NCBI RefSeq assembly: GCF_020524885.1
Contig: NZ_JAIVKJ010000004.1
Coordinates: 186,001-250,000 of the forward strand
Direction of reading: 5' to 3'
Length of the DNA: 64,000 nt
DNA from: Microbulbifer elongatus
GTDB lineage: Bacteria > Pseudomonadota > Gammaproteobacteria > Pseudomonadales > Cellvibrionaceae
Position 1 is the stretch's first letter. Every line of letters starts with the position of its first letter. Shown here one piece after another: positions 46,795-56,434 of this stretch. Position numbers and translations under genes: made by a program. The notes below the pieces were generated by a model. The model ran no database searches and had not been told where the DNA came from. It saw nothing but the letters and a program-made list of their open reading frames with translations.

Positions 46795-48846
46795 TCAGTC
46801 TTGTTTGCGGCGAAACTGCGCCAACAGCGCTAGTTGCTCTTCACTCAGCTGATTACCGTTGTTCTTGAGTTGATCCACCAGCCCCCGCTTGCGCTGACGT
46901 TCGGCGGCGAGGTCCAGGGTGCGCAGGCAGTCGCTGAATTCGGTCTGAGGATCATAGTCCATGCCCTGCCCAGCGGCACCGACGATGGGGTGGCTCATGG
47001 CGAGGCGGGGGAGAAGCTCACGGGCCTCTTTGCTTTCCAGGTTTAGCAGACGACCGAACAGCTGGTTGCTGTTTAGGCCGGGGTTCTTGTGCAAGACCTG
47101 CAAAACGTCGCCGAATAGCTGCAAATCGGCATCGCTGCTGTCGCGGAATCGCGCGCTGTCATCGATCAGTTCCGCGAGTTTCGGGTGGTGCAGCAGCAGG
47201 GCGATCAGCATGCGTTCGGCCGGCAGGCGGTACTGGCCGCTGCGTCGGCGAGGCGCCTCCCGATATTGATTGGTGTCGTCGAACCCCGATTCTGGCGCTC
47301 CGGCGGTTTGAAGGTAGTCCGGCGGGAATTCGCTTTCATCGTAATCCGGTGGCGGGCCTTCAAACCCCGGCTCCTCCGGAGTGTGCGAGTACTCACCTGA
47401 AGGCTCGGTAGATGGACCGCTTGCTGCCGGGATATTTGCCGCGGGTTTTGGCTGCGGTGGCGCCGGTGGGCGGGCCTGACGGGCGAGTTCGGCGCTGCGC
47501 GCTTTTTCCGCGGCGATGATCTCTTCGAGCATGTCCTGCTCAAGACCGGTGCGGCGGGCCAGCTGTTGGAACATTAGCTGCCGGTAAACGCCGGCGGGGA
47601 GCAGGTCGAGCAGGGGGGCCGCCGCCTTGGACAGGCGTGCGCGGCCGTCCATGGTCTGGATGTTGATGCCCTCGCTGAGCAGATCGAACAGGAAATCTTC
47701 CAGCGGCCGGCCCTGCTCGTCGATCAGCTGATCGAAGCGCTCGCCACCGATCTGGCGCACCAGTGTGTCCGGGTCTTCGCCTTCCGGCAGCAACAGGAAA
47801 CGGAGGCTGCGGCCGTCTTGCATGTGCGGCAGCGCGGCTTCCAGTGCGCGGCGGGCGGCAGTGCGGCCTGCCTGGTCGCCGTCGAAGCAGAACACCAGCT
47901 CCTGGGTGTGGCGGAAGGCGAGCTGGATATGATCTTCTCCGCACGCGGTGCCAAGGGTCGCAACGGCGCAGCGGATATCGAACTGGGCCAGGGCCACCAC
48001 GTCCATATAGCCTTCAACCACGATGAGGCGCTTGAGCTCACGGTTGGCCTGGCGCGCCTCCCACAGGCCGTAAAGTTCGCGGCCCTTGTGGAAGATCGGG
48101 GTTTCCGGGGAGTTCAGGTATTTGGGCTTGTCGTCCCCCAGTACCCGGCCGCCGAACGCAATGGTGCGCCCGCGCTGGTCGCGGATGGGGAACATGATGC
48201 GGTTGCGGAAGCGATCGTAGTGGTGGCGCTTGCCGGGCTCGACTTTCCCCGGCTTGCCATCGCTGTCCTGGCGGCGGATGGTGAGGCCGGCCAGTTCCAG
48301 CTGTTCCGCTTTTTCCGCGCTGGTGCCCAGGTGATTGAGCAGGTTGTCCCAACCGGGTGGCGCTAAACCTATACCAAATTCCTTGCACACCGCACCGGAG
48401 AGTCCGCGGTTTTTCAGGTAGGTAATAGCGGGGGTGGAGACCTTGTGGTCTCTCAGCTTTTCCCGGTAGAACTCGGCGGCTTTATCGGTCAGCTGGTAGA
48501 GGGACTGGCTCTCCTGCTGGCGCTTGATCTGTGCCGGTGCCAGTTGCTCGCGGGGTACTTCCAGGCCGAGGCTGGCGGCGAGTTTTTCAACGGCTTCCGG
48601 GAAGGGCAGGCGGTCGTATTCCATCAGGAAACCGACCGCATTACCGCTGGCACCGCAGCCGAAGCAATAGTAGAACTGCTTGTCTGGGCTTACGGTAAAA
48701 GAGGGTGTTTTTTCGTCGTGAAACGGGCAGCAGGCGGAATAGTTTTTCCCGGTCTTGCGCAGTTTGACCCGGCTATCGACGACCGGAACGATGTCGGCGC
48801 GGGCCAACAGGTCGTCGATAAAATACTGCGGAATCTTTCCTGCCAT
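46795..48846 (-). CDS. dnaG: DNA primase
   Basis: A 683-residue primase. The N-terminal zinc finger is CPFHDEKTPSF ... YYCFGCGASG. The TOPRIM core includes RELYGLWEARQANRELKRLI, VVEGYMDVVALAQFDIRCAV and FCFDGDQAGRTAARRAL (Glu, Asp-x-Asp metal sites). A variable Pro/Glu-rich linker (about 450-530) precedes the helicase-binding C terminus. ATG at 48846 gives MAGKIPQYFIDDLLARADIV, the expected start. Confidence 0.98.
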   Translation of the reverse strand: MAGKIPQYFIDDLLARADIVPVVDSRVKLRKTGKNYSACCPFHDEKTPSFTVSPDKQFYYCFGCGASGNAVGFLMEYDRLPFPEAVEKLAASLGLEVPREQLAPAQIKRQQESQSLYQLTDKAAEFYREKLRDHKVSTPAITYLKNRGLSGAVCKEFGIGLAPPGWDNLLNHLGTSAEKAEQLELAGLTIRRQDSDGKPGKVEPGKRHHYDRFRNRIMFPIRDQRGRTIAFGGRVLGDDKPKYLNSPETPIFHKGRELYGLWEARQANRELKRLIVVEGYMDVVALAQFDIRCAVATLGTACGEDHIQLAFRHTQELVFCFDGDQAGRTAARRALEAALPHMQDGRSLRFLLLPEGEDPDTLVRQIGGERFDQLIDEQGRPLEDFLFDLLSEGINIQTMDGRARLSKAAAPLLDLLPAGVYRQLMFQQLARRTGLEQDMLEEIIAAEKARSAELARQARPPAPPQPKPAANIPAASGPSTEPSGEYSHTPEEPGFEGPPPDYDESEFPPDYLQTAGAPESGFDDTNQYREAPRRRSGQYRLPAERMLIALLLHHPKLAELIDDSARFRDSSDADLQLFGDVLQVLHKNPGLNSNQLFGRLLNLESKEARELLPRLAMSHPIVGAAGQGMDYDPQTEFSDCLRTLDLAAERQRKRGLVDQLKNNGNQLSEEQLALLAQFRRKQD

Positions 48847-48876
48847 AAGGAGCCTTCAGCCTGCTATCGCGGGCTT

Positions 48877-49320
48877 TTAGAATGAAGCCTTAACGAGCTT
48901 GCTGACTGCGCCCATATCGGCGCGCCCCTGCACCTGGGGTTTAACCAGTGCCATCACTTTGCCCATATCCGCCATGCTGCTGGCGCCGGTTTCTTTAACC
49001 GCGGCGGCGACGATCTCCTGGATCTCCGCTTCGGACAGCTGCTCAGGCAGGAACTCCTGGATGACGTCGATTTCCTGTTGCTCGACTTCTGCCAGTTCCG
49101 GGCGGCCAGCTTTCTCGTACTGGGCGATGGAGTCGCGGCGCTGCTTGGTCATTTTGTCCAGCAGGGCGAGGATGCGTGCGTCGTCGAGCTCAATACGCTC
49201 GTCCACTTCTACTCGTTTGATCTCAGCATTGATCAGTCGCAGGGTTGCCAGTCGGGCCTTTTCGCGGGCTTTCATGGCGTCTTTGGTGGCGGTGGCGAGG
49301 GTTTCCTTGAGTGTGCTCAT
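48877..49320 (-). CDS. GatB/YqeY domain protein
   Basis: A 147-residue cytosolic protein, helical throughout. LKETLATATKDAMKAREKAR and LLDKMTKQRRDSIAQYEKAG are the YqeY signature blocks; MADMGKVMALVKPQVQGRAD forms the tail resembling the tRNA-binding end of GatB. Its position between rpsU and dnaG is common in gammaproteobacteria. The cellular role is not settled. Confidence 0.93.
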   Translation of the reverse strand: MSTLKETLATATKDAMKAREKARLATLRLINAEIKRVEVDERIELDDARILALLDKMTKQRRDSIAQYEKAGRPELAEVEQQEIDVIQEFLPEQLSEAEIQEIVAAAVKETGASSMADMGKVMALVKPQVQGRADMGAVSKLVKASF

Positions 49321-49438
49321 TGCGAGTGTTCCGGGTTAATTGGCGATTGGGTGGTTGACGGTCAGGGGGTCAATATTGGAGGAACGGAGCCCAAATTCAA
49401 CATATAAGTGCGAGGCTTGCACTGCGAATGCGGGCAAT

Positions 49439-49473
49439 AAAAAACGGCGCGCGAGTAAACTCGGGCGCCGTTT
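49439..49473 (-). terminator. Terminator after rpsU
   Basis: On the minus strand the stem is ACGGCGC/GCGCCGT with an inner CGAG/CTCG stem and TTTA loop, followed by a T-run. It would reduce rpsU read-through into the YqeY and dnaG genes. Confidence 0.85.
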
Positions 49474-49541
49474 CAGGCTGCGAACCGTATTCGCGCCAGC
49501 GTGCTGTGAGCGAGAGAGAAGGCTCCGCTTGAGCCTAGAGC

Positions 49542-49757
49542 TCAGTAGAGACGCTGGAACTTGCGGTTTTCGCGCTGCATTTTCTTGGCGTGACGCTTAA
49601 CAGCAGCGGCAGCCTTGCGCTTGCGAACAGCGGTGGGCTTTTCGTAAAACTCGCGGCGACGTACTTCGGAGAGTACACCGGCTTTTTCGCAGGAGCGCTT
49701 GAAGCGACGCAGTGCGATGTCAAAAGGTTCGTTGTCTTTGATGCGTACTGATGGCAT
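49542..49757 (-). CDS. rpsU: Ribosomal protein bS21
   Basis: A 71-residue basic protein, [20 protein letters not shown] through [16 protein letters not shown], matching bS21 of the small subunit end to end. The ATG at 49757 is fixed by this conserved start. It heads the macromolecular-synthesis block. Confidence 0.97.
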   Translation of the reverse strand: MPSVRIKDNEPFDIALRRFKRSCEKAGVLSEVRRREFYEKPTAVRKRKAAAAVKRHAKKMQRENRKFQRLY

Positions 49758-50052
49758 TAGATTACCTGTAAAATTCGTTTCTCTCGGCCAGATGCCTGCG
49801 CTTGAGGCGGGTCTGGATCCTGGCGGCCTTTCCGGCAAATTGCTCTTCTCGCAGATGCAATCCGGAGGCCGGTTCACAGCGAGGGCGCAAATTCTATACA
49901 GATGAACTGGCCTTCGCAAGCCTGCCGGTGCATTCGTTTTTGCACCTTGCGGGCTTTTCCGGCGCTGGAACCGGGCTATAGCGCCGGCTGGTAACTATAG
50001 TCGCTTTGACGGTCACCGCTCTGGGCTGTGCCCGGGTAGAGCTCCGGGGTAA

Positions 50053-50070
50053 ATCTCCTTAGAAGGAGAT
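50053..50070. promoter_or_regulatory. Inverted repeat and possible promoter in the rpsU-tsaD divergent region
   Basis: The 406 bases between rpsU and tsaD hold the outward promoters of both. ATCTCCTT-AG-AAGGAGAT at 50053-50070 is a tight inverted repeat; TATGAT at 50083 would serve as a -10 for tsaD with a weak -35 overlapping the repeat. I see no gene in the stretch. Confidence 0.35.
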
Positions 50071-50164
50071 GGCTCCACAGAGTATGATAGCGCCCCTGAA
50101 ACCCGGTCAGAAGCGGTCATTTGTCCGTTATTTGTATTCTGCCGGACGCTTATGCTGAGGATCC

Positions 50165-51214
50165 TTGAAGCCCGTGCGAGTACTCGGAATAGAAACCTCC
50201 TGTGATGAAACCGGTGTTGCCCTTTACGACAGTGAACAGGGGCTGCTGGCGCACACCCTTTACAGTCAGGTAAAGCTGCATGCGGACTACGGTGGCGTGG
50301 TGCCGGAACTGGCCAGTCGCGACCATGTGCGCAAATTACTGCCTTTGGTTCGCGAAGTTCTGTCCCAGAGCAATTCCACCCCCGACGATATCGATGGTGT
50401 GGCATACACTGCCGGCCCTGGGCTGATCGGCGCTCTCATGGTGGGGGCCTGTGCTGGCCGTGCCATGGCCTATGGTTGGGGAGTGCCCGCGATCGGTGTG
50501 CACCATATGGAAGGGCATCTGCTGGCGCCTATGCTGGAGAAAAATCCACCGGCGTTTCCATTCGTGGCCTTGCTGGTCTCCGGCGGCCACACCCAGCTTG
50601 TGGATGTGCGGGGCCTGGGACAGTACGAGCTACTGGGAGAGTCTCTCGACGATGCCGCCGGCGAGGCCTTCGACAAGGCCGCTAAGATGCTGGACCTGGA
50701 TTACCCCGGTGGTCCGCGTCTCGCGGCCCTGGCCGAGCAGGGCGACCCCCTGCGCTTTACCTTCCCGCGCCCCATGACCGATCGCCCCGGTCTCGACTTC
50801 AGCTTCTCCGGCCTCAAAACGTTTACCCTGACCACGGTACAGAAACACGCGCTGGAAGACGGCCTGCCGGACGAGCAGACCTGCGCGGATATCGCCGCGG
50901 CCTTTCAGGAAGCAGTGGTCGATACTCTGGTGATCAAATGCCGTCGCGCGTTAAAGCAGGCAGGGCGTAAAACCCTGGTGATTGCCGGCGGCGTGTCCGC
51001 CAATAAACTGCTGCGCCAGCGGCTGGAAGCCCGCCTGGCAGATGATGGCTGCAGCGTGTATTACCCGCGCCAGGAGTTCTGTACTGACAACGGTGCCATG
51101 ATCGCCTATGCCGGTTGCCTGAGGCTCAAGGCCGGGCAGCGTGCGGACCTGGACATTGATGTGCGCCCCCGCTGGCCGTTGACCGAGCTGACTGGCGCCC
51201 TGGGCACTAAATAA
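50165..51214 (+). CDS. tsaD: tRNA N6-adenosine threonylcarbamoyltransferase
   Basis: A 349-residue enzyme that, with TsaB and TsaE, places the threonylcarbamoyl group on A37 of ANN-decoding tRNAs. [36 protein letters not shown] (the HxxxH-type iron ligands appear as SRDH here and HHMEGH), [14 protein letters not shown] and [10 protein letters not shown] are conserved blocks. TTG at 50165 has GAGGA closely upstream; the GTG at 50174 would give the common MRVLGIETS start, so the true start may be three codons later. Confidence 0.96.
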   Translation: MKPVRVLGIETSCDETGVALYDSEQGLLAHTLYSQVKLHADYGGVVPELASRDHVRKLLPLVREVLSQSNSTPDDIDGVAYTAGPGLIGALMVGACAGRAMAYGWGVPAIGVHHMEGHLLAPMLEKNPPAFPFVALLVSGGHTQLVDVRGLGQYELLGESLDDAAGEAFDKAAKMLDLDYPGGPRLAALAEQGDPLRFTFPRPMTDRPGLDFSFSGLKTFTLTTVQKHALEDGLPDEQTCADIAAAFQEAVVDTLVIKCRRALKQAGRKTLVIAGGVSANKLLRQRLEARLADDGCSVYYPRQEFCTDNGAMIAYAGCLRLKAGQRADLDIDVRPRWPLTELTGALGTK

Positions 51215-51248
51215 GCGCCGCCTAAACACAAAATAAAGGAGACGGGTT

Positions 51249-51617
51249 TTGGATATCGTTTACATCCGCGATCTCAAGGTCGACACCATTATCGGCATCT
51301 ACGACTGGGAGCGGGAAGTGCGCCAGACCGTCAGTCTGGATCTGGAAATGGCGTTTGATATCCGCGAAGCGGCGCGCACCGACAATATCGAGCATACCCT
51401 CAACTACAAGGCGGTAGCCAAGCGCCTGATCGGGTTTATCGAGGGCAGTGAATTTCTGCTGGTGGAAACCATGGCGGAACAGGCCGCGGACATAGTGCGC
51501 ACGGAGTTCAATGTAAGCTGGTTGCGCTTGCGCTTGTCCAAACCCGGCGCGGTGCGCGGTGCGCGGGATGTAGGCGTAATCATTGAACGCGGCAAAAAAC
51601 AGGCATCGGAGGTCTGA
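51249..51617 (+). CDS. folB: Dihydroneopterin aldolase
   Basis: A 122-residue enzyme of folate synthesis that converts dihydroneopterin to 6-hydroxymethyl-dihydropterin. MDIVYIRDLKVDTIIGIYDW, LNYKAVAKRL, LVETMAEQAADIV and LRLSKPGAVRGARDVGVIIE are the family blocks, with the catalytic Lys in SKPGA. It starts with TTG at 51249 after AAGGAGACGGG and is followed four bases later by folK. Confidence 0.94.
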   Translation: MDIVYIRDLKVDTIIGIYDWEREVRQTVSLDLEMAFDIREAARTDNIEHTLNYKAVAKRLIGFIEGSEFLLVETMAEQAADIVRTEFNVSWLRLRLSKPGAVRGARDVGVIIERGKKQASEV

Positions 51618-51620
51618 GCC

Positions 51621-52118
51621 ATGGCAACCGTTTACCTGAGTCTCGGCAGCAACATTGATCGCAACAAACACCTTAGTGCTGGCTTGGACGCGCTGGTAGA
51701 GGCGTTTGGGGACCTGAAAATGTCGCAGGTGTACGAAAGTGAAGCCGTGGGCTTCGACGGCGACAATTTCTATAACCTGGTGGCTGCTATCGAAACCGAC
51801 CTGCCCGTTGGTGAATTGGCGCTAAAGCTGCGAGATATCGAGGACGAAAATGGTCGCTTGCGCAGCGGTCCCAAGTTCAGCGCGCGTACCCTGGACATTG
51901 ATATCCTGACCTATGACGATCTCAGCGGTGAAGTCGACGGTGTAAAACTGCCGCGTGGTGAGATCCTCAAGAATGCTTTTGTGCTATTGCCGATGTCTGA
52001 GCTCGCGCCGGAAACTCTACATCCCGTCACAGGTAAAACATACCTGCAACTGTGGGATGAGTACGATCAGGATTCACAGAAATTGTGGCCGGTGGAGTTT
52101 GATTGGCCCGCCGCCTAA
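51621..52118 (+). CDS. folK: 2-amino-4-hydroxy-6-hydroxymethyl-dihydropteridine pyrophosphokinase
   Basis: A 165-residue kinase for the next folate step. VYLSLGSNIDRNKHLSAGLD, GDNFYNLVAAIETDLP, LRDIEDENGRLRSGPKFSAR and TLDIDILTYDD contain the ATP- and metal-binding residues (Asp-x-Asp of DIDIL). It is coupled to folB. The length is normal. Confidence 0.94.
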   Translation: MATVYLSLGSNIDRNKHLSAGLDALVEAFGDLKMSQVYESEAVGFDGDNFYNLVAAIETDLPVGELALKLRDIEDENGRLRSGPKFSARTLDIDILTYDDLSGEVDGVKLPRGEILKNAFVLLPMSELAPETLHPVTGKTYLQLWDEYDQDSQKLWPVEFDWPAA

Positions 52119-52134
52119 AACAAGCTGTGGGCGC

Positions 52135-53049
52135 CTACAGTCGATTAACCAGTGAGTTGATGTAATCGGCTGGAAGGATGTGACCTCCTGCAAAAATCAG
52201 GTGCTCCTTCTCCCTGCTTGCTATCGCACTGTAGAGGCGTTGGTTCTCTTCCGGCGACGCAAATTCATCATCGCTCGCGGTAATCAGAAGCACTGAGGGT
52301 TCCGCAATACGTGAGGCAAGATTCTTTGGCGCGACGGACGCCGTTTTGTCATCCAGGTGAGGGGGGACCACCGCGATGATTCTGTTTATCTGTACGTCGA
52401 GCCCTCCGGTCAGCAGAGCGATCTGCGCGCCCATGCTATACCCCACCAGGTTGAGGTTGTTATCGTCCAGATTGTCCTGGGCGCGAATCCAGTCGATAAG
52501 AACACGGTAATCCAGGACGGTATCCCGAATCATCGCTTCATAGTCGGTTTTGTCGCCAAAAAAATGGAGGTCTCGCATGATTGAGGCGAGTGGCTTGTTA
52601 GGGTCCTTTCTGGTGCCGTGGTAGCGAGCGTCGATGGCTACCACTACATAGCCTTTATCAGTGGCGGCGCGGGCAATCTCGTTGACCCGGGTTATTGTAG
52701 GGCGCCCCTTGAATGCGTCCGTCCACCAGCGCAGGTAGCTCCTGCCCATTCCAGAGATGCCGATCAATACCGGGTAGCTTTCCTGCTCTACCGCTGGGTA
52801 GCTGATTCTTCCGTTGACCACGGCACCGTCAAAACTCCGGTAGGAGAAAGAGAACTGACCTTCGCCAATGTCTTTTAAGGTCATTTCAATATCTTCCGGC
52901 GCTTGGAACCTGTAGGAATCCAAAATTTCTTGCTGTGGTATCGGCTGCTCTTTTAATGCAAAAAAGACATACCAGAGTAAGGTGAGTGTGCACAAAGCTA
53001 GCCCTGAAAGTGCACATGCTTTAGCGGGTTTAGAAAATTTTTTGTTCAT
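52135..53049 (-). CDS. Membrane-anchored alpha/beta hydrolase
   Basis: A 304-residue protein with an N-terminal hydrophobic anchor (about 11-31). The fold is shown by YPVLIGISGMGRSY (oxyanion region), DARYHGTRKDP, LNLVGYSMGAQIALLTGGL (GxSxG nucleophile), ITASDDEFASPEE (acid) and FAGGHILP (His), so the triad is complete. The substrate is unknown. It lies 237 bases downstream of the DJ-1-like gene on the same strand and ends 16 bases from folK. Confidence 0.85.
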   Translation of the reverse strand: MNKKFSKPAKACALSGLALCTLTLLWYVFFALKEQPIPQQEILDSYRFQAPEDIEMTLKDIGEGQFSFSYRSFDGAVVNGRISYPAVEQESYPVLIGISGMGRSYLRWWTDAFKGRPTITRVNEIARAATDKGYVVVAIDARYHGTRKDPNKPLASIMRDLHFFGDKTDYEAMIRDTVLDYRVLIDWIRAQDNLDDNNLNLVGYSMGAQIALLTGGLDVQINRIIAVVPPHLDDKTASVAPKNLASRIAEPSVLLITASDDEFASPEENQRLYSAIASREKEHLIFAGGHILPADYINSLVNRL

Positions 53050-53286
53050 AACGAATACCTCCTAATTGATGGAGGTACTCTACAAGGTGGTTGGTGAAAT
53101 CCAGGTGAAAATCGCAAGGATTTCAGGTCGACTTTGTGCCGAGCGGAAATATCCTCAAGAACGCCCTTGTGTAGCTGCCATTCTCGGAGCCTGCCCCACA
53201 AGCCGCATATCCAGTTGCGAAGCAAGCCTGTCAGTGGCCCTGAAAGGGCTACCCAAAAGCGTTCCGGAAACTCTGACCCGTGCCTT

Positions 53287-54399
53287 TCAGCTGGCCGTAA
53301 GGCTAGCGTCGGTCGCACTGGGTTTCGCGCTGGCAAGAAGTCGCACGAGGTCCAGTGCTTTCTTCGGCTCTCCCATCATGGTCGCTACAATAGCGTGCAT
53401 GGCCAGTAGACGTCGGTCAATCGCTTCCTCATCACCTTCTGTATTCTGCAAAAAAACCTGCAGCGCTTCATTGGCTGCGCCGTGGCCTTTACTCTCATAG
53501 GTCAGGAGTATTTCCACGGTTTTTTCGGTTTCCGTGATTGTACGTGGTGCGGGTGCATAGCCCAGCGCGCGTACCATGGCCTCGGTGACGTGCCATGACG
53601 ACCAGGGGTTTTGTCCGGTGATCAGGTGGTTATCGACGCTGACCTGGTTGAGGTAGAGTGGGCCTTTATCGAACACTGCGCCATTATCGCGCAAGCGGGT
53701 TTCCAGCAAGAAAGGGAATACCTGTTCGGCATCCGGTATCAGGAACAGCTCTTCGTCATTGGTGAAACTGCTGATGCGACGCCCGTCGAGAAAAGAAGAA
53801 CCGGAATCGAGAGTGATATCCACCAGCGCGGCCGGGCCGTGGCAGACTGCACCAATCACCCCGTCGTTCTCATGCAGTGCAACAACCAGGTCCCGAATGG
53901 CTGGGTTACCCGGGAAATCAAACATGGCGCCTTTGCCTCCAACGAAGAAGATGCCTGCATAGTGATCCGCGATTACGCTGTTCAGTGGAATGCTGTTGCG
54001 CAGCTTTTCCATTGCTGCGTCATCGTTGAGAAAGGCGTATTCGAACGGCCCCATATCATCATTGTCCATCACCGCAGGCGGTTCTCCTCCCAGTGGACTG
54101 GCGATATCCACGGCAAAGCCATTGGCACTAAAGACGTAGTAGGGGCGCACAAGTTCGGTGAATTCATAGCCGGTTTTTTTGCCGGTGTCGCCGAGTTCGG
54201 AAGCGCTGCTAACAACTACGAGTATACGTCCGCGTGGTTTTTCTTCGGGAATCTGAGCAAGATAGGGGACGTCTGCGATGGTAGTCCGTGCCAGCGCTTC
54301 GTGATCGGGTGCCGGTGGTATAAGGCTTTTTAGCCAGAAGACGGTGCCGAACAAAATTGCTGCGGTGCAAAGAGTGGTTGCCAGTATCTTTTTGAGCAT
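53287..54399 (-). CDS. DJ-1/PfpI-superfamily protein, HchA-like, membrane-anchored
   Basis: A 370-residue protein with an N-terminal hydrophobic segment. The glutamine-amidotransferase-like fold spans about 55-265: GKKTGYEFTELVRPYYVFSA, GIFFVGGKGAMFDFPGN and GVIGAVCHGPAALVDI, with Cys of CHGPA as nucleophile and the Glu of YEFTE in the usual place. About 75 extra residues at the C terminus are helical. HchA-like proteins are chaperones, glyoxalases or deglycases; here the anchor suggests an envelope location. The gene begins 90 bases after the histidine kinase stop and may be under its control. Confidence 0.85.
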   Translation of the reverse strand: MLKKILATTLCTAAILFGTVFWLKSLIPPAPDHEALARTTIADVPYLAQIPEEKPRGRILVVVSSASELGDTGKKTGYEFTELVRPYYVFSANGFAVDIASPLGGEPPAVMDNDDMGPFEYAFLNDDAAMEKLRNSIPLNSVIADHYAGIFFVGGKGAMFDFPGNPAIRDLVVALHENDGVIGAVCHGPAALVDITLDSGSSFLDGRRISSFTNDEELFLIPDAEQVFPFLLETRLRDNGAVFDKGPLYLNQVSVDNHLITGQNPWSSWHVTEAMVRALGYAPAPRTITETEKTVEILLTYESKGHGAANEALQVFLQNTEGDEEAIDRRLLAMHAIVATMMGEPKKALDLVRLLASAKPSATDASLTAS

Positions 54400-54489
54400 G
54401 GTGGATCTCCTTTGTATGGTGAGGAGATCTTGTCTGACATGAGGTGAAGGGCGGGTGAAATAATGGGCCTAACTTGATTAAACGAGGCG

Positions 54490-55755
54490 TTACTTACCGT
54501 TGTTGCCCGACACAGGAAATATCGAAAGCGAAAATTTGCCGTTCTCGCAAGTACAAGAAAAGCGCCAGCCCAGAGCGGTAAATATTCTGCTGGCCAGGTA
54601 AAGGCCCTGCCCAAAGCCCTCGCTGTCCGGTCCCCGCGCGCCGGTATTAAACAGCGAATCAGTGCTGAAGTCCTTCATTACAGGGTTTTCGAAAATAAGT
54701 ACGCCATCCTCGTGGCGAATCTCTAACGCGGGATGCGATGCATGCTGGGTGGTATTGTCGAAGAGAATATCAAGCAGTGATGCCGCAAGGTGTGGATGTC
54801 CCAGTACCGGTAAAGTGTCCGGTAGCCTTACGTCCAGTTGGAAATCTGGACGCATGGTGATCTCGCGACGCGCGAGCAGGCGTTCTTCCACAAGTGGGCG
54901 CAGGTCGAAGCTTGACTGTTCGAAGGACTCGGATCGCGCCAGCGCTAACAGCGTGCTGACCGTTCTGTTCATTGTCGCCAAAATGTTGCCAAGCTCGCGA
55001 GATTCTTCCATGCCCAATCCTTGATCGCGCGCAAGGGCCAGGGTATTGCTGGCGATGGCGAGGTTTGTGCGCAGTTCGTGACTGACATCGTGAGTGAACT
55101 CGGCTTCTCTCTGTCGCGCTTGTTTGAGTTCGTGCACGTTGCGTTGCAGGGTGCGCGCGAGAAAGCCGATCTCATCGTGGCGGCTACTGGTGCTCAGCGC
55201 TAGCTGTGATTGGCTCTTTGCCTGTGACTCAACCTCTCGCGCAAGGTTGAGGATGGGGCGAATGGCGGTCGTTACAAGCCGGTAGGCAAGCCACAATGCA
55301 AGGAAAGTGGTGAGCAGAAAGGCGGATAATGGCAGCCAGATCAGATGGTCTGACTGGCTGGAAACGGTGAGCAGGTTGCCAACTTCAGCGGCAAGTATTG
55401 CATTGGTGCCGGCTGAGAGTTCATGCAAATGAAAATGTTGGTGGCCGTCAACAAAGTATTCGGCTCTGCGTTGTTCTCCAGCTAATGCGGTGAGGAAATC
55501 TTGCGGGGTTTCGGTGGGCGATGAATAGAGGGTAAACATTGGGAGCCGCGGGCTGGGCAGGGTGCCGTGATCGCGAAATGACTGCTCGATGTAGCGCGCC
55601 TCTTCATTGATCAGGTTTTCGAGCAGCTGGTCTTCGATGACATAGGCCGTGACCAGCCCTATACCGGAATAAATCAGGCACAGCAGCAGGGTAAAGCCAC
55701 CGAACAGGGTGAACACTTTACGTTGCAGGTTGCTACGGGGTGATTCAGTGCGCAT
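54490..55755 (-). CDS. Sensor histidine kinase
   Basis: A 421-residue kinase with a transmembrane helix near 15-40, a periplasmic stretch of ~110 residues, a second helix near 145-170, a HAMP-like linker, and the phosphoacceptor box FTHDVSHELRTNLAIASNTL. The ATPase part is shortened: an N-box-like LLDILFDNTTQHA and DSEGFGQGLYLASRIFTALG (G2 box). The ATG at 55755 overlaps the regulator's stop by 11 bases, fixing the start. The signal is unknown. Confidence 0.9.
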   Translation of the reverse strand: MRTESPRSNLQRKVFTLFGGFTLLLCLIYSGIGLVTAYVIEDQLLENLINEEARYIEQSFRDHGTLPSPRLPMFTLYSSPTETPQDFLTALAGEQRRAEYFVDGHQHFHLHELSAGTNAILAAEVGNLLTVSSQSDHLIWLPLSAFLLTTFLALWLAYRLVTTAIRPILNLAREVESQAKSQSQLALSTSSRHDEIGFLARTLQRNVHELKQARQREAEFTHDVSHELRTNLAIASNTLALARDQGLGMEESRELGNILATMNRTVSTLLALARSESFEQSSFDLRPLVEERLLARREITMRPDFQLDVRLPDTLPVLGHPHLAASLLDILFDNTTQHASHPALEIRHEDGVLIFENPVMKDFSTDSLFNTGARGPDSEGFGQGLYLASRIFTALGWRFSCTCENGKFSLSIFPVSGNNGK

Positions 55756-56434
55756 TTGGTTGCTCCAGCTGGAAGCCGATACTGCTGATGGTGCGCAGCA
55801 TGGGTTCGGGAAACGGGCGATCCAGTTGGCGTCGTAGACTGTAGATATGCGATTTGAGGGCATCGCTGTCCGGTGGGTTGTCGCCCCAAATGCGATGGCT
55901 CAGTTCACTGCGACTGAGTGGCTCCGGGTAGGCGCAGGCGAGCTCCCACAGAATATTGAATGTGATCGTGGTGAGCTTTAGCGGTTCTCCGCTTCGAGTC
56001 GCCTCGCGACGACGCCCGGAAATGCGCAAGGCGCCGATACTAATCTCATCATTGCGATGGAGTTCCCGGCGGCGTGCAAGCGCTTCGCAGCGCAGGGCGA
56101 GTTCGCGCGGGTCAAATGGCTTGCAAAGATAATCGTCTGCACCCGAGTGAAAGCCTTGCGCCTTGTCGGCAAAGGCATCGCGGGCGGTAAGCATCAGTAT
56201 CGGGGTGGCGACGGGTGACTGCTGGCGCAGCTCGCGGCAAACCTCGATGCCGTCGATATCCGGCAGATTCAGGTCCAGCAGAATCAGATCGTAGATTTCT
56301 GACAGGGCCAGTTGCAGGCCGAGTTGTCCACAATTGGCGAAATCCACTTGCCAGCCGTGGCCCTCCAGGAACTCACCGGTCTGGCGCGCGAGCGTAGGAT
56401 TGTCTTCTACAAGAAGAATTTTGAGTCGGTTCAC
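55745..56434 (-). CDS. OmpR-family response regulator
   Basis: A 229-residue regulator. The receiver has LKILLVEDNPTLARQ, the phosphoacceptor Asp in YDLILLDLNLPDIDGIEV, TARDAFADKAQGFHSGADDY and the Lys of LCKPFDPREL. The C-terminal winged helix reads LTTITFNILWELACAYPEPL and SDALKSHIYSLRRQLDRPF. I chose the GTG at 56434, which has AGGCGG six bases upstream; a GTG at 56452 is also possible. The start lies inside a large inverted repeat (56432-56490). Confidence 0.9.
   Translation of the reverse strand: MNRLKILLVEDNPTLARQTGEFLEGHGWQVDFANCGQLGLQLALSEIYDLILLDLNLPDIDGIEVCRELRQQSPVATPILMLTARDAFADKAQGFHSGADDYLCKPFDPRELALRCEALARRRELHRNDEISIGALRISGRRREATRSGEPLKLTTITFNILWELACAYPEPLSRSELSHRIWGDNPPDSDALKSHIYSLRRQLDRPFPEPMLRTISSIGFQLEQPNAH

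Noticed and set aside
49919..50164. LexA box upstream of rpsU, as in enterobacteria
   Set aside because: No CTG-N10-CAG with the A/T-rich centre could be seen in the rpsU leader.
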